Source of the DNA: Polynucleobacter sp. MWH-UH19D
Lineage (GTDB): Bacteria; Pseudomonadota; Gammaproteobacteria; Burkholderiales; Burkholderiaceae
DNA: 64,000 nt
Assembly (NCBI RefSeq): GCF_040409795.1
Contig: NZ_CP099571.1
Coordinates: 1,550,001 to 1,614,000 of the forward strand
Direction: 5' to 3'
The notes below the pieces were generated by a model, which saw only the letters and a list, made by a program, of their open reading frames with translations, ran no database searches and was not told the origin of the DNA. How positions within the stretch are numbered: the first letter of the stretch is position 1; each line of letters begins with the position of its first letter. This document shows positions 9,185 through 15,151 of the stretch, one piece after another. Position numbers and translations under genes: made by a program.

Positions 9185-9209
9185 TTTTAAGAAAATGCAA
9201 AGGATATGA

Positions 9210-9629
9210 ATGCTACTCAAATGCCCTAACTGCTCTAAATTTAATCGACTTCCGCTTGAAAGAATAAGCCAACAACCAATTTGCGGCTCATGTAAATCTA
9301 GCCTCCTATCTGGTCCGATAGATGCCGATCAAGCCAGTCTCCAAGAAATTCTTCGTCTGAGCAAACTTCCAGTAATTGTTGATTTTTGGGCTCCATGGTG
9401 CGGCCCCTGCAAAATGTTTGCGCCAACCTTTCAGGCAAGCGCTAAAAATTATGGGGAAAAAATACTTCACATTAAAGTCGACACAGAAGCTAACCCAGCT
9501 ATTGGCCAGCAATACAATATTCGATCAATTCCAACTTTAGCCATATTTAAACAAGGCGCAGAAATTGAGAGAATTTCTGGTGCGCTTCCTCCACAACAAC
9601 TGGAGAGCCTGATTAAAAATGCAATATGA
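9210..9629 (+). CDS. trxC: Thioredoxin 2 (TrxC-type, with N-terminal zinc finger)
   Basis: Cytoplasmic disulfide reductase of 139 residues, the same length as E. coli TrxC. The N-terminal zinc-binding motif is C5-X2-C8 and C25-X2-C28; the thioredoxin fold follows with active site WCGPC at 63-67 and the cis-Pro segment RSIPTLAIF. AAGGA at 9199-9203 is correctly spaced for the ATG. It is the first gene after the FNR-type promoter, which is unusual for trxC (OxyR-controlled in E. coli), and overlaps the prenyltransferase gene by four bases. Confidence 0.93.
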   Translation: MLLKCPNCSKFNRLPLERISQQPICGSCKSSLLSGPIDADQASLQEILRLSKLPVIVDFWAPWCGPCKMFAPTFQASAKNYGEKILHIKVDTEANPAIGQQYNIRSIPTLAIFKQGAEIERISGALPPQQLESLIKNAI

Positions 9630-10570
9630 AAGCCATTAAACATTATTTTTTAGCAACCAGACCTAGCTTTCTAACCATTACACTTTTGGGCTGTTTAATT
9701 GGCCTATTCAGCAGCAAAAATTCGATTGGGCAACACTGGGGTATTAATTTATTGGCCGTTAGTGCTGCCGTCTTTGCTCATGCGGCCGCAAATGTATTCA
9801 ACGACTATTTCGATCACTTCAATGGCACAGACTCTATTAACTCAGATCGCGTCCCTCCATTTACGGGAGGTAGTAGATACATTCAAGAGAATATCTTTAG
9901 CCCAGCAGAAATCAAACAGTTTGGCTTAGCACTTCTCTTACTTTCAATTGGTATTGGGCTATATCTGTGCTTACAGAGCACATGGGCCCTTCTGCCAATT
10001 GGAATAGTGTGCATAGCGATTACATGGATGTACTCAGCCCCACCTTTTGACCTGATGTCACGTGGATTTCTGGGTGAGCTTGCCATCACTTTATCTTGGG
10101 CTTTAATTGTGATTGGGTTTGCTAGCCTGCAACTAAACCAATTTGATGCGGCAGCAATTTTGATTGCACTCGCCTATGGATGCATGGTGGCAAATATCTT
10201 ATTTGTAAATCAAATTCCTGACATCAAGGCAGATCAATGTTCTAAAAAAATGACCCTTGCAGTCCGATCTTCTGCAAAACGTTTATGGATCTGGTACTTA
10301 GCTTTTTTAGTCAGTGCTTACGTATTTCAAATAATTGCAGTAGAACTTGGTCAGACTTCTTCATATACATTAGTCACTCTTTTAATAGCGCCGTTATTCA
10401 TAGGCTGCGCCATTAAATTAAAAAATGGCGAACTTAATAAAGCCCTCATGCGCACAGTGATTCCGCTCAATATATTGAGTGTTCATCTATATGCCATTCT
10501 GCTCTGCATTGGTTTGCTTATAGGTGCTAAAGTCCCTTCTTGGCAAACTCCTCCAATACCTTCATACTAG
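9626..10570 (+). CDS. UbiA-superfamily prenyltransferase, MenA-like
   Basis: Integral membrane prenyltransferase of 314 residues. The first Asp-rich motif NDYFDHFNGTD (about residues 63-73) and the second NQIPDIKAD (about 194-202) bind the Mg-prenyl diphosphate. The pattern NDYFD...G.D resembles MenA (1,4-dihydroxy-2-naphthoate prenyltransferase) more than UbiA or CyoE, but the acceptor cannot be settled from sequence. It is coupled to trxC by an ATGA overlap and shares its FNR-type promoter, hinting at a low-oxygen role. The last 44 bp overlap the convergent fnr-like gene. No other men gene is in the window. Confidence 0.78.
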   Translation: MKAIKHYFLATRPSFLTITLLGCLIGLFSSKNSIGQHWGINLLAVSAAVFAHAAANVFNDYFDHFNGTDSINSDRVPPFTGGSRYIQENIFSPAEIKQFGLALLLLSIGIGLYLCLQSTWALLPIGIVCIAITWMYSAPPFDLMSRGFLGELAITLSWALIVIGFASLQLNQFDAAAILIALAYGCMVANILFVNQIPDIKADQCSKKMTLAVRSSAKRLWIWYLAFLVSAYVFQIIAVELGQTSSYTLVTLLIAPLFIGCAIKLKNGELNKALMRTVIPLNILSVHLYAILLCIGLLIGAKVPSWQTPPIPSY

Positions 10571-11243
10571 GAATTTGCACGGTCAGCCTTGTGATATTTG
10601 AAATGAGACCTAAATCTGCCATAGATGCTAAAGCCCTGCTGATTGTCTCGAATTTCACATCCATCATCAGACCCATATCCTCACGCTTAAATAGCGGCGC
10701 AATAGCAGTAGCTCCAGACTCTTTTGCTAATTTGAGAAAAAAGCGGGCCAAACGAACCTCAATTCTGCCGGTATTGATTTCGGAGAACCAAGATTCCGAT
10801 TGAAGCAATGCCTCACCCCATTTACGCACAATTTGCCGATGTAAGCGAGGGGACTCTTCACCCAAACTGGTAATGATTTCTTTTGGGATTTTGCATAAAT
10901 GCGTATTAGTTAACGCAACTGCAGAATGCTCATATCTCTCACCTAGCAATGCCTCCATCCCAAATAGATTGCCCGGCAAAACTATTCTGACGATACGCTC
11001 AGAGCCATCAGAATTAATATGCAATATCTTTATGTATCCACTGCGCAAGGTATACAACCATTGGGCGGAATCGCCTTGAGCATAGATTTCGGCGTTTGCA
11101 TCGTAGCTTAAATCATCGATTGGACTATGTATTTTTGAGAAATCTTCCTCATTTAATTCAGCAAATAATGCCGAACTTCTAATTGAGCAATTTTCGCAAT
11201 CGCTAACACCCTGCCATGCGCTTTTAACTTCAATTGTTTTCAT
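10527..11243 (-). CDS. FNR/CRP-family transcription regulator with an incomplete Fe-S cysteine set
   Basis: A 238-residue regulator with an N-terminal cyclic-nucleotide-binding fold and C-terminal winged helix. The recognition helix FETISRALASM carries E-X2-S-R, the residues by which FNR reads TTGAT half-sites, so it could bind the boxes at 9.1 and 20.1 kb. N-terminal C16-X2-C19 aligns with C20 and C23 of E. coli FNR, and the Cys in THLCKIPKEI with C122, but the position of C29 is Ser/Ala. A canonical [4Fe-4S] FNR is therefore doubtful; it may use another ligand, sense something else, or be a DNR/FixK-like relative. Transcribed alone. Confidence 0.85.
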   Translation of the reverse strand: MKTIEVKSAWQGVSDCENCSIRSSALFAELNEEDFSKIHSPIDDLSYDANAEIYAQGDSAQWLYTLRSGYIKILHINSDGSERIVRIVLPGNLFGMEALLGERYEHSAVALTNTHLCKIPKEIITSLGEESPRLHRQIVRKWGEALLQSESWFSEINTGRIEVRLARFFLKLAKESGATAIAPLFKREDMGLMMDVKFETISRALASMADLGLISNITRLTVQIPSMKVLEEFAKKGL

Positions 11244-11261
11244 TTAACCAACCGAATAAGA

Positions 11262-11316
11262 AATAGATAGAAATTGATTGACTAGTTAACAATCTAGACA
11301 AAAAATTCTATCTATT
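11262..11316. promoter_or_regulatory. 11-bp inverted repeat upstream of the fnr-like gene
   Basis: AATAGATAGAA at 11262-11272 and TTCTATCTATT at 11306-11316 are perfect inverted complements separated by 33 bases. They lie immediately upstream of the fnr-like start and downstream of the DUF2892 stop. They could be spaced operator half-sites for the regulator gene or a weak long-loop structure at the end of the sulfur operon. Nothing decides between these. Confidence 0.3.
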
Positions 11317-11334
11317 CTTTCCGCTGAAATTAGC

Positions 11335-11553
11335 TTACTTATTACAACGGCCGCCTTCACAAGAAGCGCCTGTACCACAAGTATTGATTTTTAGGAGTGG
11401 GTAAGCAGGGCAAAATCTAAACAAGCCCGTTGCAAGTGGAACAATTCCGATCCAACCCCATGTGCTCACCATTCCAGTCAACGTCAAGCCAATCAACACT
11501 AAACCAACTGCCATACGTAAAATTCGATCAATACCACCAACATTGCATTTCAT
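11335..11553 (-). CDS. DUF2892 membrane protein with Cys-rich tail (YgaP membrane-domain homologue)
   Basis: A 72-residue protein matching the DUF2892 pattern: MKCNVGGIDRILRMAVGL, two membrane helices, then FRFCPAYPLLKINTCG. The tail ends with Cys residues (TCGTGASCEGGRCNK). In E. coli YgaP the same module is fused behind a rhodanese domain and encoded next to the YgaV regulator; here rhodanese, regulator and DUF2892 are three separate genes of one operon. A role in sulfane-sulfur or thiocyanate/sulfide handling at the membrane is inferred. It is the last gene of the seven-gene operon, 16 bp after the regulator. Confidence 0.87.
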   Translation of the reverse strand: MKCNVGGIDRILRMAVGLVLIGLTLTGMVSTWGWIGIVPLATGLFRFCPAYPLLKINTCGTGASCEGGRCNK

Positions 11554-11569
11554 ATTAATACTCCTTTAG

Positions 11570-11887
11570 TTATTTACTACAGTAATTTCGATACAAAATA
11601 TTCATAACCTCTAATGCCACATGATTGGAGAGTGAGTAGTAAATTTGCTTACCCTCTCTCCTCGTTTGAACCAACTCTTCATTTCTTAAAACAGTCAGCT
11701 GCTGAGATAAGGTAGGTTGATGAATATCAAGACGTTCTTCAAGCTCACTTACACACATCTCACCTTGACTGATTTGACATAAGAGCATCATGCGATCTCT
11801 ATTTGACAAAACTTTCATTAGGCGACATGCATCATCTGCAGACGACTGCATCTTTTTAAGATTGATATTGTTTTTAACGATTGGCAT
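11570..11887 (-). CDS. ArsR-family repressor of the BigR/SqrR/YgaV persulfide-sensing type
   Basis: Winged-helix regulator of 105 residues with recognition region HQPTLSQQLTVLRNEELV and wing RREGKQIYYSL. C37 (in MLLCQIS) and C103 (in RNYCSK) are 66 residues apart and occupy the positions of the two sensing cysteines of SqrR/BigR/YgaV, which form a polysulfide bridge and release DNA. Two further cysteines, C21 and C45, are extra. Its neighbours (rhodanese, DUF2892, YeeE/YedE) fit such a sensor. Likely operators are the palindromes around 14.91 and 15.12 kb. Confidence 0.88.
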   Translation of the reverse strand: MPIVKNNINLKKMQSSADDACRLMKVLSNRDRMMLLCQISQGEMCVSELEERLDIHQPTLSQQLTVLRNEELVQTRREGKQIYYSLSNHVALEVMNILYRNYCSK

Positions 11888-11896
11888 TGAATAACT

Positions 11897-12874
11897 CTAG
11901 TTAAGTGGTACACCAACTAATGGTCGCCCTTCAAGCGTCCAAAGATACAGTGAACCATCATACAACTTGGTTGATTTATTACCCACTAGCTCAGACATGA
12001 CAAACCAACCACCTGCTGCCAAATGACCGGTATTGCAGTAAGAAATTGTTGGACCTTTAGTACTCAGGCCATTAGCTGACATCAATGCATCATAAGTATT
12101 CTTTTGCCAGAAATAGAGGGCGCCATTGCTTGGTTTTGCAAGCAACTCAGGAGCCAACTCTTTAGAACCAGCAATATGACCAAATGTCAAAACATCTGGA
12201 CGCTTTGCAAGACCTAAGTACTGAGCAGGTTGACGGGCATCTAATAGTTGAGGCTTACCACTCTTAGACGCTGCAGCTACTTCCTCGGAACTTGCAATCA
12301 ACTCCTTACGATAGGCTTTTGCAGACCAATTGCCAGCAGCTTTTGCGTTATTGGCTGTCACGAAATCACGGCCCTCACCAAGCCACCCAGCAACACCGCC
12401 ATCTAATACCGCTACCTGATCCTCGCCATACACTTTAAAAGTCCAATACGTTCTTAATGCTTCATCAATATCAGACATATCCTGCCCAATTGGAACTAAG
12501 ACAATTGGCTTTTCAGAGTTGATACCCAAAGACTGAATCAATTTCTCAAAGTCGGCTTTTTCCGGAATTAAAAACTTATATTTTTTACCGTCTATGGTAC
12601 GTTCTGCGCGAACTTTCTTGAAATCTAACAGGCTTGAGTTAGCAATGTGCCCACCCACTTCGACAAGAAACTTCTTGCCGGTTTTTTTATCCACATCAAA
12701 CTCAGGATTTCTGGTGTAGCTAGCTAGATCTGTTCTCACCTCAATTACTTGAACCTCAGAAAGATTGTTCGCCAACCAATCGGCGCTAACCACTGGACCG
12801 GGCAAGTTTATTGCTTGGGCCAAGCCAATGAAGCCTGTTAAAACTAAAGCTAGAAGCCATTGCATCTTTTTCAT
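11897..12874 (-). CDS. Exported tandem-domain rhodanese (sulfurtransferase)
   Basis: A 325-residue sulfurtransferase with an N-terminal signal peptide (MKKMQWLLALVLTGFIGLAQA), so it acts in the periplasm. Two rhodanese domains are seen. The first lacks a catalytic Cys (IVLVPIGQDMSD at the loop position), and the second has C280 in ISYCNTGHLAAGG, the persulfide-carrying residue. This inactive-active arrangement is standard for two-domain rhodaneses. Together with the thiosulfate-type transporters and the persulfide sensor in the same operon it points to periplasmic thiosulfate or sulfane-sulfur processing. Confidence 0.9.
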   Translation of the reverse strand: MKKMQWLLALVLTGFIGLAQAINLPGPVVSADWLANNLSEVQVIEVRTDLASYTRNPEFDVDKKTGKKFLVEVGGHIANSSLLDFKKVRAERTIDGKKYKFLIPEKADFEKLIQSLGINSEKPIVLVPIGQDMSDIDEALRTYWTFKVYGEDQVAVLDGGVAGWLGEGRDFVTANNAKAAGNWSAKAYRKELIASSEEVAAASKSGKPQLLDARQPAQYLGLAKRPDVLTFGHIAGSKELAPELLAKPSNGALYFWQKNTYDALMSANGLSTKGPTISYCNTGHLAAGGWFVMSELVGNKSTKLYDGSLYLWTLEGRPLVGVPLN

Positions 12875-12884
12875 ATATACCCCT

Positions 12885-13511
12885 TTACGAATTTACATCC
12901 AATAAACACTCTGAAAGACGAGCCATTAAATCAATCTTGCACTCTGTTAAAACGTGATGCTCTCTTGAGTTGAGCGCAAGATTTCGATCGCCCAGTTTTT
13001 TCGTTAGCTGATCGAGCTTTTGATCTCTTTCCAACACTAGATTTTCAATTTCCACGCCAAATAACTGAATCAAAGCACCAATCCATCTACTCACTGGGGC
13101 CATACGACCTTTAACAGTCATCTCAAACCCCTTTAGTGAACGAATGACCTCTCTGGCATCAACAATATCTTCGCCAGTTACCCACTCATTGGTGGTAAAC
13201 AAGCGGACTGGCAAGCCCTGTTGATTTAAAGCAATTCCCAGTAGATGATGAAAAGCATCTTCACTTCTCTGAATCACATGAAAGTGACCATGTTCACCGC
13301 TTGGCATCTCGCTAGACGCATGCGCATGGTAATAGAACTCATAGCCACTAACACTATCTACCAAATCATTATTTGGATAATGTTGCCACTCAATAAAATC
13401 TCTAGCCCCACATAATGCGGCCTCATTCAGAGTGCGACCAGATTTAGCATATTTAAGCTGAATACTCGCCAACTCTTGAGCCGCTAACCAGAGATTAGAT
13501 TGGGTAAGCAT
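12885..13511 (-). CDS. Uncharacterised protein of the sulfur operon (possibly DUF6969)
   Basis: A 208-residue soluble protein without signal peptide or membrane segment. It resembles proteins I remember as DUF6969, but that label is tentative. A His-rich central segment, FYYHAHASSEMPSGEHGHFH (about residues 54-73), could bind a metal; the C-terminal third is a predicted helical coiled coil (NLVLERDQKLDQLTKKLGD). It sits between the NPCGP-repeat gene (8 bp upstream) and the rhodanese gene (10 bp downstream), so it is part of the operon, but its activity is unknown. Confidence 0.7.
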   Translation of the reverse strand: MLTQSNLWLAAQELASIQLKYAKSGRTLNEAALCGARDFIEWQHYPNNDLVDSVSGYEFYYHAHASSEMPSGEHGHFHVIQRSEDAFHHLLGIALNQQGLPVRLFTTNEWVTGEDIVDAREVIRSLKGFEMTVKGRMAPVSRWIGALIQLFGVEIENLVLERDQKLDQLTKKLGDRNLALNSREHHVLTECKIDLMARLSECLLDVNS

Positions 13512-13519
13512 GTAAATAA

Positions 13520-13753
13520 TTACTCTGCAGCTTTACGTTTTTTTGGGCCACATGGATTAGCAGGTCCACAAGGATTGGCTGCTTTTTTCTTTGCGGGTCC
13601 ACAAGGATTTGCACTCTCCTTTTTAGGGCCGCAAGGATTTTTTTGTTCTGCACCAGGCGGATTCGTGGGTGCATCTGCTGAATGAGCCAATGGTGCAGCA
13701 GCCAAACCAGCCAAAGCCACTGCTAAAGCTGCTACCGTAGATTTTTTAGACAT
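13520..13753 (-). CDS. Exported small protein with four NPCGP repeats
   Basis: A 77-residue protein starting at the ATG 13753, preceded by GAGGGG. The signal peptide (KKSTVAALAVALAGLAAAPL, cleavage near AHSA) is followed by a mature part of about 50 residues containing four NPCGP motifs separated by Lys/Ala-rich linkers and no other Cys. The organisation, a short secreted peptide with repeated Cys motifs, resembles metal-binding peptides or precursors of modified peptides, but no DUF692/MNIO-type modification enzyme is encoded nearby. In this operon the thiols might instead carry sulfane sulfur. Function is inferred only. Confidence 0.75.
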   Translation of the reverse strand: MSKKSTVAALAVALAGLAAAPLAHSADAPTNPPGAEQKNPCGPKKESANPCGPAKKKAANPCGPANPCGPKKRKAAE

Positions 13754-13771
13754 CAATTTCCCCTCAAAAAA

Positions 13772-14341
13772 TTAAACTGAAGAATTACGAACGGGGCTTT
13801 TGCACTTCTTCTCCATCCAAGAGCCCAATACAAATACGCCGATTGCGGCAAAAACCATCACCACATCAATAGATAAAGCCGAAATGTTGAAAGCCTCTGG
13901 CAATGAATCGCCTTTTGAAAATTCACCAAGCGTGGTTAATGACTCAATAGCTGGATAAATGCCGGCAAAGAGAACTGTGCCTAGCAATAATCCAATCAAG
14001 AAAATTGCCGCATCAATTCGGCCAGACATAAAGCCAACAACTGAAGTTCCAGGGCAATATCCACCAATGGCAAAACCTGCGCCAACCAATGCACCGCCAA
14101 TTGCTGCCGCACCCAAAAATGCTGGGGGGACGAATAAATTTCCCGCATCGACAAGGCCAAATTTTTCTAATGCCAAAAGACCCACTGACGCAAACACAAT
14201 CGCTGTGAACATCACCTTAAACACCGACCAATCTGTTAATCGAAATTGGCCGGTTAACTTGTTAGGGTTACCAAATCCAGCGCGCTCCAAAACAAAGCCA
14301 AACCCTATACCCAAAATAAGACCTGAAAAAATCTCACCCAT
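13772..14341 (-). CDS. YeeE/YedE-family sulfur transporter subunit, DUF6691-like half
   Basis: Inner-membrane protein of 189 residues with about four or five hydrophobic helices and the conserved motif GGYCPGTSVVGFMSGRIDA (about residues 93-111), whose Cys corresponds to those that pass thiosulfate through TsuA/YeeE. This is one half-transporter; the other half is the gene one base upstream. Such pairs (PmpA/PmpB-like) are thought to move thiosulfate or another sulfur species. The operon context with rhodanese and a persulfide sensor supports this. Confidence 0.87.
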   Translation of the reverse strand: MGEIFSGLILGIGFGFVLERAGFGNPNKLTGQFRLTDWSVFKVMFTAIVFASVGLLALEKFGLVDAGNLFVPPAFLGAAAIGGALVGAGFAIGGYCPGTSVVGFMSGRIDAAIFLIGLLLGTVLFAGIYPAIESLTTLGEFSKGDSLPEAFNISALSIDVVMVFAAIGVFVLGSWMEKKCKSPVRNSSV

Positions 14342-14342
14342 C

Positions 14343-14870
14343 TTATTTCTCCTCTTTCATTAAACGACTAGCTAGCAACCCTACAGCAAAGAATGTGCCC
14401 AAAAAGGTAAATCCCGCCAAACTAAGAACTGCTGCGCCAGATAACCCAAGACCACTGGTACAGCCAGCGGCAACACGAGCACCAAAGCCAGCAAGCAATC
14501 CACCAACCAAGGCAGTTAATGGACGTTTAGCTCCGCCCAGATATTTCTTGCCATCTAATTGGAAATGAATTCTTTTTGCTAAAAATGCCGATAACAGAGC
14601 CCCGATTGCCACACCAACCACTTGCCATGTTATCCAGGCACTTAAAGGGCTGCCATCCTCAACCATGCCACCTAAATAATCATTGGCGCTAGTTGCAACT
14701 GGTACCACATACATTCCAAGCCATGCAGTCAATCTCGTGGTAAATCCGGTTGCCCCGAGGCCATGTCCAGTAATTACAAATGTACTTAATAGCACTACCC
14801 CCAACATGAGCCCAGCCACAAGGGGGTTCATGTATTTCGTGGATTCAGGCCTTGATACCTCTTGTTTCAT
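14343..14870 (-). CDS. YeeE/YedE-family sulfur transporter subunit, first gene of operon
   Basis: Membrane protein of 175 residues with about five helices and the motif RVAAGCTSGLGLSG (Cys of the sulfur-transport path). I start it at ATG 14870 because GAGGG lies seven bases upstream; a GTG at 14876 would add two residues. It leads the seven-gene sulfur operon. The AT-rich palindrome at 14906-14925 contains its probable -10 (TATAAT on the minus strand, 14906-14911), giving a short leader. Confidence 0.87.
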   Translation of the reverse strand: MKQEVSRPESTKYMNPLVAGLMLGVVLLSTFVITGHGLGATGFTTRLTAWLGMYVVPVATSANDYLGGMVEDGSPLSAWITWQVVGVAIGALLSAFLAKRIHFQLDGKKYLGGAKRPLTALVGGLLAGFGARVAAGCTSGLGLSGAAVLSLAGFTFLGTFFAVGLLASRLMKEEK

Positions 14871-14905
14871 TAGCACACCCTCACTCTTACATTTGATTAA
14901 TTAAT

Positions 14906-14925
14906 ATTATATATATTTATATAAT
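14906..14925. promoter_or_regulatory. Operator/promoter of sulfur operon (copy 1 of AT-rich 20-mer)
   Basis: The 20-mer ATTATATATATTTATATAAT is identical to the one at 15110-15129. On the minus strand it begins upstream of and includes TATAAT, so a bound repressor would block the promoter of the sulfur operon. The BigR/SqrR-type regulator encoded in that operon is the obvious candidate. Confidence 0.65.
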
Positions 14926-14988
14926 ATATACAAGCGCCTGTCAAACCCATAAAAACACTTATAAGAAGGCGTATTGGCATGATTGGCC

Positions 14989-15102
14989 TTAAGGCATATA
15001 CATCTGGATGAAGTACGCCGCCAAAAATGCAATGACCGCTAGTACTGATGGGGTATTGCCACATTTTTCTGGCCAGCTATACGACTGAGGCTTTATAGGA
15101 TA
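14989..15102 (-). other. Open window with membrane-helix coding character; possible remnant or unstarted small ORF
   Basis: Between a TAA just inside the second operator and the TAA at 14989 the minus strand is open for 37 codons, reading near its end WPEKCGNTPSVLAVIAFLAA then YFIQMYMP. It looks like the end of a small membrane protein, but there is no ATG, GTG or placed Shine-Dalgarno sequence before the helix. A decayed gene tail is more likely than a working gene. Confidence 0.25.
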
Positions 15103-15103
15103 T

Positions 15104-15135
15104 TATAACATTATATATATTTATATAATGTTATA
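15104..15135. promoter_or_regulatory. Operator/promoter of RND operon (copy 2 of AT-rich palindrome)
   Basis: Perfect 14-bp arms, TATAACATTATATA (15104-15117) and TATATAATGTTATA (15122-15135), flank a 4-base centre. The inner 20 bases equal the copy at 14906-14925. TATAAT at 15124-15129 is the likely -10 for the RND permease gene that begins at 15152. The arrangement predicts joint repression of both divergent operons by one dimeric regulator. Confidence 0.7.
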
Positions 15136-15151
15136 GACAAAAGGCATCTTC

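Noticed and set aside
13500..13685. Plus-strand reading frame rich in Phe/Gly over the NPCGP gene
   Set aside because: It mirrors the NPCGP repeats; the minus-strand frame has a signal peptide, Shine-Dalgarno sequence and operon spacing.
12885..13753. Bufferin/methanobactin-type modified-peptide cluster
   Set aside because: The repeat peptide fits superficially, but no DUF692/MNIO enzyme or partner protein is encoded in the operon, so this is kept only as an open question.
14906..15135. AT-rich palindromes as transcription terminators
   Set aside because: They lie upstream of two divergent operons, have no GC stem, and contain -10 sequences in the right orientation.
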